Notes under the pieces: model-generated
The model's database searches: none
What the model was told of the DNA's origin: nothing
What the model saw: the letters and a program-made list of their open reading frames with translations, nothing else
Program-made: the position numbers and the translations under genes
NCBI RefSeq assembly: GCF_003579925.1
Contig: NZ_QUAL01000191.1
Location: 1 to 64,000, forward strand
Length of the DNA: 64,000 nt
Direction: 5' to 3'
From: Jiangella rhizosphaerae
Lineage (GTDB): Bacteria; Actinomycetota; Actinomycetes; Jiangellales; Jiangellaceae
Part shown: positions 49,437-58,304 of the stretch, one piece after another
How positions within the stretch are numbered: position 1 is the stretch's first letter
Layout: the number at the start of each line of letters is the position of its first letter

Positions 49437-50177
49437 TCAGGCCTTCACGTAGCCGCGCGCCTCGACGATGCGGCCACCGCGGACCCGGATGAGGTTCACG
49501 CCGCGGACGCGGTCCTGCTCGCCGTCGCCCCACTGCAGGAGCCACGGCTGGACCGCGAGATCCTCGTGGACCTCCGCCGTCTCCGGTGTGAACCGCAGCG
49601 CACGGTTCCCCGCGAGCTCGGACCATCGCGCCAGGCATGCCGGGCCGCCCTCACGGCGTGCTCCGTCCGGAGCCGGGCCCGAGTCCTCGATGACGCAGTC
49701 GTCGGCGATCAGGTCGTTCAGCAGCGCCGGATCGTGCCGGCGGAAGGCCTCGTTGTACCGGTCGAGGACCTCGCGGGTGGTCCGCTCGGCGCCGACGGTC
49801 TCGGCGGCCAGCGGGACGCCGCCGGTCTTGCCGTACGCGAGGGCCTCGACGATCAGGCCGTCGCTCACCCGCAGGAGAGTCACGCCGCGCACCGAGTCGG
49901 CCGGACCGTCGCCGAAGTGGTACCGCCAGCGGATGGTCGCGCGGTCGCCGGAGACGGCGACCTCCTCGGGCTCGAACCGGCTGGTGCGGTCTGCCGCGAG
50001 CGCCCGCCAGAACGTCAGGCAGGCGTCACGTCCCTCGTAGCGGGCGCCGTCGGGGGCCGGCTGGATGGCTTCCATGACGCAGTCGTCCCCGACCAGGTCG
50101 GTGAGTCCCTCGGCGTCGTGGTCGGTGAAGACGCGGTTGAAGCGGTCGATGGTGTCGGCTGTCGTGCGAGTCGGCAT
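49437..50177 (-). CDS. Tandem SnoaL-like (NTF2-fold) protein
   Basis: This 246-residue protein is made of two SnoaL-like halves. Each has the pattern RFNRVFTDHDAEGLTDLVGDDCVMEAIQPAPDGARYEGRDA / RYNEAFRRHDPALLNDLIADDCVIEDSGPAPDGARREGGPA. The halves are clear internal repeats, about 115 residues apart. Such folds are ligand-binding or small-molecule isomerases. ATG at 50177; divergent from the TetR gene across a perfect TetR-type operator, so TetR likely represses it. Confidence 0.85.
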   Translation of the reverse strand: MPTRTTADTIDRFNRVFTDHDAEGLTDLVGDDCVMEAIQPAPDGARYEGRDACLTFWRALAADRTSRFEPEEVAVSGDRATIRWRYHFGDGPADSVRGVTLLRVSDGLIVEALAYGKTGGVPLAAETVGAERTTREVLDRYNEAFRRHDPALLNDLIADDCVIEDSGPAPDGARREGGPACLARWSELAGNRALRFTPETAEVHEDLAVQPWLLQWGDGEQDRVRGVNLIRVRGGRIVEARGYVKA

Positions 50178-50197
50178 GGCGGGACTCCTCGTCAATA

Positions 50198-50217
50198 GAT
50201 AGACCAGTCGGTCTATC
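50198..50217. promoter_or_regulatory. TetR-family operator
   Basis: GATAGACC-AGTC-GGTCTATC has perfect 8-base arms. A degenerate second copy (TAGACTGATCGATCTA, 50228-50243) lies 10 bases on. It sits between the divergent SnoaL-like and TetR genes. Confidence 0.8.
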
Positions 50218-50265
50218 ATTCACGGTATAGACTGATCGATCTACTCGTCAAGTAGACTGAGCGGC

Positions 50266-50829
50266 GTGACCACACGCACCGGGCCGGGACCGCGGGAACG
50301 CCTGCTCGACGCCGCCAAGGAGCTGACCTACCAGCAGGGCGTCGGCGTGGGCGTCGACGCCCTGCTGAAGGCCGCGAACGTGGCCCGGCGGTCGCTCTAC
50401 GAGCATTTCGGCGGCAAGGACGGGTTGATCACCGAGGTCCTGCGCCTGAGCGCCGCCGAGGACGAGGCCGCGTACCAGCGGGCCATGCAGGCAGCGGGCG
50501 ACGACCCGCGCCGCCGCCTGCTGGCCGTCTTCGACCGGCTCGGCGACGTCATCGCCGAGCCCGACTTCCGCGGCTGCCGGTACCTCGGCGCCGAGCTCGC
50601 CCTGGCCGACCCCGGCCACCCGGGGCACGACGTCATCCGCCGCTATCGCGAGCACGTGCACGACCTCCTCGAGGGCGAGCTGCGCGCCCTCGACCACCCG
50701 CGGCCGTCCCACGCCGCCGATCAGCTGCTCCTGCTCATCGACGGCACGCTGGCCGTCGGCGCCGTCCGGCCCGAGACGCACCCCGCCGCGGCGGCCCGCC
50801 AGCTCGCCGAACGGATCCTCGACGACTGA
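50266..50829 (+). CDS. TetR-family regulator
   Basis: This 187-residue repressor has a helix-turn-helix with ERLLDAAKELTYQQGVGVGVDALLKAANVARRSLYEHFGGKDGLITEV (about 11-57), followed by a ligand-binding helical domain. GTG at 50266. The perfect dyad upstream should make it autoregulated and controller of the SnoaL-like gene. The ligand is unknown. Confidence 0.92.
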   Translation: MTTRTGPGPRERLLDAAKELTYQQGVGVGVDALLKAANVARRSLYEHFGGKDGLITEVLRLSAAEDEAAYQRAMQAAGDDPRRRLLAVFDRLGDVIAEPDFRGCRYLGAELALADPGHPGHDVIRRYREHVHDLLEGELRALDHPRPSHAADQLLLLIDGTLAVGAVRPETHPAAAARQLAERILDD

Positions 50830-50927
50830 CGCGGCAGGCCCTCTCAGCTGGGCCGGCCCCGGCGCCGCCGAGATGGGGGGAGCGACGATCCGTGGCAACG
50901 GGTGAGCCCGGGCGGTAGAAACGACAC

Positions 50928-51764
50928 ATGATCGATCGGACCGGGCTGGCGCAGTTCCTCCGGCACCGCCGCGAGTCGCTCCAACCCGAGGACGTCGGCC
51001 TGCCGCGCGGGCCGCGTCGCAGGACCAACGGGCTGCGGCGCGAGGAGGTCGCGGTCCTCTGCCATATGTCGACCGACTATTACGCCCGGCTCGAGCAGGA
51101 GCGCGGGCCGCAGCCGTCGGAGCAGATGACCGCCTCGATCGCGCAGGGGCTGCACCTCTCGCTCGACGAGCGGGACCACCTGTTCCGGCTCGCCGGTCAT
51201 CACCCGCCCGCCCGGGGCGAGACGAGCGAGCACATCAGCCCCGGCCTGCAGCGCATTCTCGATCGGCTCGGCGACACGCCGGCGGAGATCGTCACCGAGG
51301 TGGGCGAGACGCTGCGTCAGACACCGCTCGGCGTCGCCCTCACCGGCGACACGACGCGCTACACGGGCGCCGCCCGCTGCCTCGCCTACCGCTGGTTCAC
51401 GATGCCGGCCACCCGGCAGCTGTACGCGCCGGAGGACCACGCGTTCCTCGCCCGGATGTTCGTCTCCGGCGCCCGCGAGGTCGTCACGCGCCGCGGCCCC
51501 GGATCCCGGGCAGCACAGCTGGCCGAGCGCCTCCTCGCCGAGAGCGAGGAGTTCCGCACGCTCTGGGACGACCACGAGGTCGGCGTCCGCCCGCACGAGG
51601 TCAAGCACTTCGTCCACCCCGAGGTGGGCGCCCTGGAGCTGACCTGCCAGACGCTCATCGACCCTGACCAGTCGCACTATCTGCTCGTCTACACGGCCAT
51701 CCCGGGCAGCGAGAGCCACGACAAGCTGCGACTGCTCTCCGTCATCGGCTCGCAGGCTGTGTGA
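50928..51764 (+). CDS. XRE-family regulator with MmyB-like ligand domain
   Basis: This 278-residue regulator opens with the HTH typical of MmyB-type proteins: LAQFLRHRRESLQPEDVGLP, then RTNGLRREEVAVLCHMSTDYYARLEQERGPQPSEQMTASIAQGL. A PAS-like MmyB domain with VALTGDTTRYTGAARCLAYRWF and HPEVGALELTCQTLIDPDQSHYLLVYTA fills the C-terminal half. Members often regulate the neighbouring oxidoreductase. Candidate targets here are the convergent VOC protein or an external gene. Confidence 0.9.
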   Translation: MIDRTGLAQFLRHRRESLQPEDVGLPRGPRRRTNGLRREEVAVLCHMSTDYYARLEQERGPQPSEQMTASIAQGLHLSLDERDHLFRLAGHHPPARGETSEHISPGLQRILDRLGDTPAEIVTEVGETLRQTPLGVALTGDTTRYTGAARCLAYRWFTMPATRQLYAPEDHAFLARMFVSGAREVVTRRGPGSRAAQLAERLLAESEEFRTLWDDHEVGVRPHEVKHFVHPEVGALELTCQTLIDPDQSHYLLVYTAIPGSESHDKLRLLSVIGSQAV

Positions 51765-51774
51765 GGTCTTCGTG

Positions 51775-52215
51775 TCAGCCGATCCGCTCGGCCAGCGCGA
51801 CGACGATGCCCTCCGGCCCGCGCACGTGGGCCATGCGCCAGCTGTTCTCGTACTGACCGATGGCGCCGACCAGCCCGTATCCGTCCGCCGCCACCCGGTC
51901 GACGGCCGCCTGGAGGTCGTCGACCTCGAAGCCGACGTTACGTATACCCAGCTCGTTCGCCATCGCGGTGGGCGATCCGGGCACGTGGTCGGGCCGGACG
52001 AAGCGCGCGAGCTCGAGCCCGGTCCCTCCGCCGGGCGGCCGGAGCATGACGATCTCCGACCGCGAGTCCGGGATGCCGGTGACCGTGTCGATGAACTCGC
52101 CCTCGAGGAACCCGCGGCCCTCGACCTCCAGTCCCAGGGCGACGAAGAACGTCGTCGCCGCGTCGAGGTCGTCGACGGTGATGCCGACATGGTCGAACTG
52201 CTTGACGTGTGTCAT
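51775..52215 (-). CDS. VOC-family (glyoxalase/bleomycin-resistance fold) protein
   Basis: This 146-residue VOC protein has FDHVGITVDDLDAATTFFVALGL, GTGLELARF and NVGFEVDDLQAAVDRV, with paired beta-alpha modules. It may be a metal-dependent lyase, dioxygenase or resistance protein; metal ligands would be His in DHVG and Glu in LELA plus those of the second half. GGAGG precedes the ATG at 52215. Confidence 0.87.
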   Translation of the reverse strand: MTHVKQFDHVGITVDDLDAATTFFVALGLEVEGRGFLEGEFIDTVTGIPDSRSEIVMLRPPGGGTGLELARFVRPDHVPGSPTAMANELGIRNVGFEVDDLQAAVDRVAADGYGLVGAIGQYENSWRMAHVRGPEGIVVALAERIG

Positions 52216-52322
52216 GACTGCGATCCTCCGGTGCTCGTTCGGTCTCGTGCTTCGGGGACGGAGCCGCAGCGGCGTTCTCGACATGCCGGCAGAGCGCGGT
52301 TCGGCGACGGCGCCGCGCGCGC

Positions 52323-52931
52323 TCAGCGGACCACGCGGTATCGCAGGTGAGTGACCCCCGGCGCGTCGATGACACGGACGAGGTCGAGGGGTCGGGCCGA
52401 GCCCAACGCGCCGAACAGCGACCGGCCGCCACCGAGCAGCACGGGGACCTGGTGGATCTCGAGCTCGTCCAGCACCCCGGCCCGCAGCGCCAGCTGCGCC
52501 GTCGTCGCCCCGTGCACCATCACGTCGCGGTCGCCGGCGGCCGCCTTGGCGCGTGCCATGGCCGCCTCGATGCCGTCGGTGGCGTAGTGGACGTGGGGTC
52601 CCTGAATCGCGTCGGCGCCCGGTTCGGTGCGGGTGAACACCTCGATGTGGACGCCGTCGTGGTGGTCGCCACCCCACCCGCCGGCCGCCTCGAACGTGCG
52701 CCGGCCCGTCAGCACGGCGCCGGTGGCCAGCATCTCGTGGACCACGGGCAGGCTGGCCGCGCTGGTACGGATGACCGGGAGGCCGGCCCCACCGCGGGCC
52801 TCGTTGTCGCCGTCGAACAGCCAGGCGTGCAGCACCTCGCCGCCAGTGCCGAGGCCGTTCTCCGGGCCGTCGTCGGGACCTGTGATGAAGCCGTCGAGGG
52901 ACATGGACATGTACAGCACTGAGCGGGACAC
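52323..52931 (-). CDS. Dihydrofolate reductase-like (RibD C-terminal) protein 3
   Basis: This 202-residue RibD/DHFR-like protein has MSMSLDGFITGPDD, GRRTFEAAGGWGG, VHGATTAQLALRAGVLDELEIHQVPVLLGGGRSLF. It starts with GTG and is about 4.5 kb from the two related proteins. The strand LHQVPVLLG-like segment is typical of the stand-alone subfamily. The function is unknown; it probably reduces a pterin-like or unknown substrate with NADPH. Confidence 0.85.
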   Translation of the reverse strand: MSRSVLYMSMSLDGFITGPDDGPENGLGTGGEVLHAWLFDGDNEARGGAGLPVIRTSAASLPVVHEMLATGAVLTGRRTFEAAGGWGGDHHDGVHIEVFTRTEPGADAIQGPHVHYATDGIEAAMARAKAAAGDRDVMVHGATTAQLALRAGVLDELEIHQVPVLLGGGRSLFGALGSARPLDLVRVIDAPGVTHLRYRVVR

Positions 52932-53119
52932 GATCGGGTCCTCCTGTCGCGACGAACCGTGGACGGGTCCAGCGAATCACGAGGCCGCTTCATCTCTGCT
53001 TCACGTCCGCCGGGACGCCGTCACACGGGCGGGTGATCACCGCGCTCCAGGGAATGGTGGAGACTGCCACGCGGGAGTATCGCCCTGTTCGCGATCGACG
53101 GCAGCTGGGACGGTGAGCA

Positions 53120-54368
53120 GTGGCTGGTTCGGACCCGACGCGTGACCCGCACGTCGACGACGCGTCCGAGCCGCCGCTGTGGACGGCGGACTTCCGCCTG
53201 TTCTTCGCCGCTCGTACGTCCTCGCTGCTGGGCGACACGATGCTCCCCGTCGCGATCACGGCCGCCGTGATCGAAGCGGGGTACGGGGCGAGCGGCGTCG
53301 GCTACGCGCTCGCCGCGTTGATCGCGCCGTTCGCGGCGCTGATCATCTTCGGCGGCGTGCTGTCCGACCGCCTGGGCGCCCGGCGGCTGATGATCATCTC
53401 CGACGCGGCCCGGCTGTGCGTCCAGACGGTGCTCGCGCTGCTGTTCCTGCTGGGTACGCCGGATCTGTGGCAGATCCTGGTACTGCTGGCCCTGGTCGGG
53501 GCCGGCAGCGCGATGTTCCAGCCGGGCGTCGCCAGCATCACCCCGCGCGTGGCTCGCGACGTGCAGAAGGCGAACGCCACGCTGCGCATCTCCGAGTCCG
53601 TCACCGCCGTGATCGGTCCGTCGCTGGCCGGTCTGCTGCTGGTGGTCTCGTCACCCGCGGCGGTGGTCGCACTCGACGCGTTGACGTACGCGATCAGCGG
53701 CGCCTGCCTGCTCCGCATCCGCTCGGTCCCGATGGGCCCGGCCGAGCGGGGTGGCGTGTCGTCGTTCCGCGCCGACCTCGTCGAAGGGTGGCGGGAGTTC
53801 CGGGCCAGGACCTGGCTGTGGAGCGTCATCGTCGTCTACATGCTCTGGCAGCTGGCCGGTTCCGGTCCCGCCATGACCCTCGGCTACAGCACGATCGTCA
53901 CCGACCACGGATCGGCGACGTTCGGCCTCGTCATGTCGGCGCTCGGAGCGGGCAGCGTGCTGGGCGGGCTCGTCGCGTTCAGACTGCGCCCGCGGTATCC
54001 GCTCCGGGCCCGGCGCCTTCGCGATGAGCTTGTGGACCGTCATGCCGTTGAGCGTCGCGCTCGGCCTTCCGGCGCCCGTCGTCGCCGGGTGCTTCGCGAT
54101 GAGCGGCGTCGGCGCGGCGTTCTGGATCGTCATGTTCCACACCAGCGTGCAGACGCACATCCCGCAGGACGTCCTCGGCCGGGTGCACGCGTACGACGCG
54201 GCCGGCTCGCTGGTGATGAAGCCGATCGGCCAGGCGGTCGCGGGGCCGCTCGCGGTCATCGCGGGCACGGTGCCGCTGCTGTTCGTCTCCGCGGCCGCGG
54301 CGATCGTCACCTGCGCGCTGCTGCTGGCGATCCCGGCCGTACGCGACCTGCGGCGAGTGGAGCGCTGA
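53120..54368 (+). pseudogene. MFS transporter with a frameshift near 54004-54012
   Basis: Frame 1 (GTG at 53120) encodes a normal MFS with GDTMLPVAITAAVIEAGYGASG, GGVLSDRLGARRLMIISDAARL and about eight helices to LGGLVAFRLRPRYPLR. The last four helices (FAMSLWTVMPLSVALGLPAPVVAG to LLAIPAVRDLRRVER) lie in the next frame, 54012-54368. One extra base in the CTCCGGGCCCGG run (54002-54013) explains it. It is either a genuine inactivation or a sequencing or assembly slip in a GC run. If corrected it would be a full-length EntS/MFS_3-type efflux protein of about 415 residues. Confidence 0.8.
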
Positions 54369-54381
54369 GCCGCCCCACCGG

Positions 54382-55425
54382 TCATCCCGGGGGCCCTCCG
54401 GCGACCTCAGGGTTGACGAGGTCGCTGGGTGTGTCACCGGCGACCCAGGCGGCGACGGCCGCGGCGGCGAGCTCGGCCGCTCGGTGTGCCGTCTGTCTCG
54501 TGGCACCGGCGAGGTGCGGCGTCATGACGACCCGGTCCGAGCGCAGCAGCGGCCAGTCGGGTGGTGGCGGCTCTGCCGGGAAGACGTCCAGCCCCGCGCC
54601 CGCCAGATGGTCGCGGTCCAGTGCCGCGGCGAGCGCGTCGTAGTCGACCAGGCCGCCACGGGCGGAGTTGACCAGGTAGCTGCCCGGCCGCATCGCTGCC
54701 AGCGCGGCCGCGTCGATGAGGCCGGCGGTGGCGGGGGTGAGCCGGGTATGCAGGCTGACGACGTCGCTGCGCGCCAGCAGTTCGCCCAGCTCGACCAGCG
54801 CGAGACCGTCCGGCAGGTCCGCCGCCGTGACGTACGGGTCGGTGACCAGCACGTGTGCCCCGAAGGCCCGGAGGATCGCGGCCACGCGCCGGCCGATCGC
54901 GCCGTAGCCGACGAGCCCGATGGTCGACCCGCCGAGCTCCAGCCCGCATTCGTCGTACGCGTAGAGATCGCTGCGCCATTGGCCGGCGGCGACCGTGCTG
55001 TGGATGCGCGGAATCGCCCGGACGGTGCTGAGGATGAGCGTGACGGCGTGTTCGGCCGCGGCGACGGCGTTGCGGCCCGGGGTGTTGCACACGAGCACGC
55101 CGCGGGCCGTGCACTCCGGCACATTGACGTTCACCGGCCCGCCGCGGGTGCAGACGACGAGCCGCAACGAGCGGGCGGCCGCCAGCACCCGGCGCGTGAC
55201 CGGCGCCATCTGCGTGACGAGCACCTCGACGCCATCGAGCAGGGGGAGCATCTCGTCCTCGGCGTCGGAGGCCTCGTCGACCTCGGCGACCGGGCCGAAC
55301 GGCACGTGGGGCCAGGGCAGCGTGAGCGTCCGCAGCTCCACCGGATGACCCACGGCGTCCCGGAGCCGGTCGGCGAGCAGGTCGTTGCGGACGAAGTGGT
55401 CCCCGGCCAAGAGGATCCGGCTCAT
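54382..55425 (-). CDS. D-2-hydroxyacid dehydrogenase of the DeoR operon
   Basis: This 347-residue dehydrogenase has GYGAIGRRVAAIL in the cofactor loop, NSARGGLVDYDAL with the catalytic Arg, DVFPAEPP with the Glu and MTPHLAGATRQ with the His. It is of the phosphoglycerate dehydrogenase type, NAD-linked. It is the last gene of the operon that starts at 59788, overlapping the kinase (ATGA). It likely oxidises or reduces a sugar-derived 2-hydroxy acid. Confidence 0.88.
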   Translation of the reverse strand: MSRILLAGDHFVRNDLLADRLRDAVGHPVELRTLTLPWPHVPFGPVAEVDEASDAEDEMLPLLDGVEVLVTQMAPVTRRVLAAARSLRLVVCTRGGPVNVNVPECTARGVLVCNTPGRNAVAAAEHAVTLILSTVRAIPRIHSTVAAGQWRSDLYAYDECGLELGGSTIGLVGYGAIGRRVAAILRAFGAHVLVTDPYVTAADLPDGLALVELGELLARSDVVSLHTRLTPATAGLIDAAALAAMRPGSYLVNSARGGLVDYDALAAALDRDHLAGAGLDVFPAEPPPPDWPLLRSDRVVMTPHLAGATRQTAHRAAELAAAAVAAWVAGDTPSDLVNPEVAGGPPG

Positions 55426-56879
55426 GCCCGTCCTTCCGTCGTCGTCGCGGCCCACTCCGCGCGAGCTCGCTCCACCCGTTCCAGGTAGCCGGCGAACGCC
55501 TCGTCGTACAGCGCCGCGCGCGAGGTATCGGGCTCCACCGCGTGCGACGGCACCGGCCATCCGGGCTCCTCGCCGCGCGCCTCCAACGCGGACAGCACCG
55601 CGCCGTACGCCCCGGCCTGCGGCACGTCGACGACGTCCAGCGGCCGGCCCAGCACATCGGCGAACAGCTGGGTCCACTCCGCGCTCTGCGCGCCCCCGCC
55701 GCAGACGGCGAGCCGTCCGGCCAGACCCGCGGCGTCGAAGCAGTGCCGGGCGGCGAAGGCCAGCCCTTCGCAGAGCGCCCGGACCAGATCGGCGCGGGTG
55801 GTGCCAAGGTGCAGCCCGTCGAACCGGCCCCGGGCCGACCCGTCCACGAACGGCGCCCGCTCGCCGGACGCCGACCAGTACGGCAGGACCCGCACCCCGC
55901 GCGCGCCCGGCGGCGACGCCGCCAGCAATGACGGCAGCTCGCTCACGTCGGCGCCGACCAGCGGCAGCAGCCAGCCGAGCGAGGCGGTCCCGACCATGGC
56001 GGGCATCGCCCGGATCCACCGGTCCGCCTGCCAGGTCCCCAGCAGGAGACCGGCGCGGTGCCCGATGGGCCCCGGGTCGTCGGTGACGACCTGGCAGGCG
56101 AGCGTGGTGCCGATGATCAGCAGGCCGTCACCGGGCGCGACGACACCGCTGCCGCGGGCGGAGGCGATCAGGTCGTACGGCCCGGCGCTCACCGTGGTGC
56201 CGGCGGGCACGCCGAGCGCCGAGCCGGCGGACGCCCGCAGCGCAGCCGCGGGCCCGCCGGGAGTCACCACGGGCGGCAGCAGGTCGCGCCGATGCGTCAG
56301 CCCCGTGAGCTCGAGGATCTCGTCGGACCACGCACGCCGGTGGGGGTCGAGGAGGGGATAGGAGGCGTCCGAGATGTCGATGGCGCGCTCGCCGGTCAAC
56401 CGGCCGAACACCGTCCCGACGCAGTGCGTCGCCGTGCCGGCGCGGTCCAGGACGTCCGGCTCGTCGCGGTCGAGGGCGGCCAGGATCGCCGCCGAGGCGC
56501 CGGGGAAGATCATCCCGCCGTTGCGGGCCAGGATCTCGTCGGCCGTGCCGTCGCGGTCCCACCGGCGCACGAGGCCGGCAGCGCGACCGTCCAGCCATGA
56601 CGCCGCGGGCCGCACCGGGACGCCGTCGGCGCCGGTGAGCCAGCAGCCGTCGCCCTGCCCCGTCAGCGCAACGAGGTCCGGCGGCCCCGGCAGGCGGTCG
56701 GCCACCGCCCGGACCACCGTCGCCACGGAGTCCACGACGGCGTCGACGTCCTGCTCGACGCGGCCGTCGTCGCCGTGTGTCAGCTCGGTCGGCACGCTGT
56801 GGACAGCGAGCTGAGCGCCGTCGACGGAGTAGCCGACGGCCTTGGTGAGCGACGTGCCGATGTCGACGCCGATGTACAT
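55422..56879 (-). CDS. FGGY-family sugar kinase B
   Basis: This 485-residue kinase has VDIGTSLTKAVGYS at the N-terminal phosphate loop, ALTGQGDGCWL, ASWLDGRA with the catalytic Asp, and a C-terminal VCGGGAQSAEWTQLFADVLGRPL. It is of the xylulose/erythritol-kinase class by length and motifs. It starts 23 bases after the DeoR stop and overlaps the dehydrogenase (ATGA). It presumably phosphorylates a polyol or ketose; why two kinases are needed in one operon is an open question. Confidence 0.88.
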   Translation of the reverse strand: MYIGVDIGTSLTKAVGYSVDGAQLAVHSVPTELTHGDDGRVEQDVDAVVDSVATVVRAVADRLPGPPDLVALTGQGDGCWLTGADGVPVRPAASWLDGRAAGLVRRWDRDGTADEILARNGGMIFPGASAAILAALDRDEPDVLDRAGTATHCVGTVFGRLTGERAIDISDASYPLLDPHRRAWSDEILELTGLTHRRDLLPPVVTPGGPAAALRASAGSALGVPAGTTVSAGPYDLIASARGSGVVAPGDGLLIIGTTLACQVVTDDPGPIGHRAGLLLGTWQADRWIRAMPAMVGTASLGWLLPLVGADVSELPSLLAASPPGARGVRVLPYWSASGERAPFVDGSARGRFDGLHLGTTRADLVRALCEGLAFAARHCFDAAGLAGRLAVCGGGAQSAEWTQLFADVLGRPLDVVDVPQAGAYGAVLSALEARGEEPGWPVPSHAVEPDTSRAALYDEAFAGYLERVERARAEWAATTTEGRA

Positions 56880-56902
56880 GATCGCCTCCTCGCGGCCGTA
56901 CG

Positions 56903-57691
56903 TCAGTCGGTGTGCAGCGGCGCGACGTGCACGTTGACGCGGCTCTCGCGCAGTGCCCGGACCACGTCGGCCGGTGCGCCGCCGTCCACCACGACGTCGT
57001 CGAAGTCGGTCAGCGCGGCGAGCTGGTGCAGCGCGGTGCCGCCCAGCTTGGTGTGGTCGATGAGCAGGACCTTCCGGTTCGCCGAGCGCATCATCGCCCG
57101 CTTGACCAGCACGATCTCCTGCTCCTGGTGGTAGGCGTGCCCGGCCGAGGCCGCGGACGTCGAGGTGAACAGCACGTCGGCGCGTAGCGACTCGATCGCC
57201 TCGATGCACGGCACGCCCAGGAACGAGTCGTGCGTGGGGTAGTACTCCCCGCCCAGCGCGATCAGGCGGACGCCGGGCTGTGCGCTGGTCGCGTTGATGA
57301 CGCGGAGGAAGTTCGTGATCACCGTGAGCGGCGTGACCTCGCCGAGCAGTTCGGCCACCCCGAGCGTGGTGGTGGAGTCGTCGAGCATGACCGCCATGCC
57401 GGGCTCGATCATCGTGCGCGCGTGCCGCGCGATGGCCGCCTTCTCCGCCGTCGCGGTCCGCAGGCGGTAGAGCAGGTTGCTCTCGAAGACGCTGGACGGC
57501 TGGGCACTGACGCCGCCGCGGAACTTCCGCACCACGCCCTGGCGCTCCAGCTCGTCGAGGTCGCGATGGACCGTCATGAGGCTGACGCCGAACACCTGCG
57601 CGAGCTCGCCGGCCGACACCGACCCCTCACGCAGGACGTGATCGGCGATCCGCTGCAGGCGGTCCAGCCTCGACGTCGGCCGCTCAGTCAT
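56903..57691 (-). CDS. DeoR/GlpR-family repressor
   Basis: This 262-residue regulator has the DeoR winged helix RLDRLQRIADHVLREGSVSAGELAQVFGVSLMTVHRDLDELERQGVVRKFRGG, then an isomerase-like effector domain with MLDDSTTTLGVAELL and LIALGGEYYP. This domain binds phosphorylated sugar. It overlaps the phosphatase gene by eight bases and lies inside the operon it probably controls. Candidate operator arms lie at 59798-59839. Confidence 0.92.
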   Translation of the reverse strand: MTERPTSRLDRLQRIADHVLREGSVSAGELAQVFGVSLMTVHRDLDELERQGVVRKFRGGVSAQPSSVFESNLLYRLRTATAEKAAIARHARTMIEPGMAVMLDDSTTTLGVAELLGEVTPLTVITNFLRVINATSAQPGVRLIALGGEYYPTHDSFLGVPCIEAIESLRADVLFTSTSAASAGHAYHQEQEIVLVKRAMMRSANRKVLLIDHTKLGGTALHQLAALTDFDDVVVDGGAPADVVRALRESRVNVHVAPLHTD

Positions 57692-58304
57692 CGCCGGTCG
57701 CCTCGCGGTTGTAGTGCTCCAGCATCACGCCCCCATCGGCGTCGAAGGTCAGTGCCGTCGTCGCGGTGGGTTCCATGCCGCGCAGCGCGGTGCGGTACAT
57801 GCGCAGCGGAACGCCGAGGAACCGGCACACGACCAGCCGGATGATGGTGTTGTGCGCGACGACGAGGACGTGGCCGTCAGGGTGCCGGGCGGCGATCTCG
57901 CGGAGCGCCACCTCGGCCCGGTCCGCGGCGCGCTCTGGATGCTCGCCGCCGGGCAGATGGTGATCGACCGGGTCGGCCAGGAAGCGGGCGACGACGTCGG
58001 GATCGGCCGACCGCAGCTCGCCGAGCGTGCGGCCCTCCGCCGCGCCGAAGTCGAGCTCGCCCAGCCGGTCGTCGACGGCGACGGCCAGACCGGTCGCGAC
58101 CGCGACGGCCTCGGCGGTCTGGCGCGAGCGCAGCAGGCCGGAGGCGTAGAGGGCGTCGGGGCCGGTGCGTGCGGCCCAGGCCGCGAGGGCCGCGGCCTGG
58201 CGCCGGCCGACGTCGTCGATGCCGATGTCGCTGGAGCCGGTGTAGCGGTTGCCTTCGTGCCAGGGCGTGCGGCCGTGCCGGGCCAGCGTGACCAGGGTGC
58301 TCAT
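57684..58304 (-). CDS. Histidine phosphatase (phosphoglycerate mutase-like)
   Basis: This 206-residue protein has the RHG motif ARHGRTPWHEGNRYTGSSD with the phospho-His, a catalytic Glu in LGELDFGAAEG and a second His in VVAHNTIIR. It is a broad-specificity phosphatase of the CobC/GpmB type rather than a glycolytic mutase. It overlaps both neighbours: the kinase A stop (ATGA) and DeoR. A phosphatase next to two kinases may dephosphorylate a pathway product or an inhibitory side product. Confidence 0.9.
   Translation of the reverse strand: MSTLVTLARHGRTPWHEGNRYTGSSDIGIDDVGRRQAAALAAWAARTGPDALYASGLLRSRQTAEAVAVATGLAVAVDDRLGELDFGAAEGRTLGELRSADPDVVARFLADPVDHHLPGGEHPERAADRAEVALREIAARHPDGHVLVVAHNTIIRLVVCRFLGVPLRMYRTALRGMEPTATTALTFDADGGVMLEHYNREATGDD

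Noticed and set aside
49437-50219. Longer start for the SnoaL-like protein at 50219
   Set aside because: It would translate the TetR operator; the internal ATG at 50177 matches the domain start.
52990-53119. Small minus-strand frame of 89 codons across 52990-53259
   Set aside because: Overlaps the MFS start and has no recognisable domain or ribosome site.
54382-56019. Long frame joining the dehydrogenase with sequence upstream to 56019
   Set aside because: Homology starts at the ATG at 55425. The upstream part is antiphase to the FGGY kinase.
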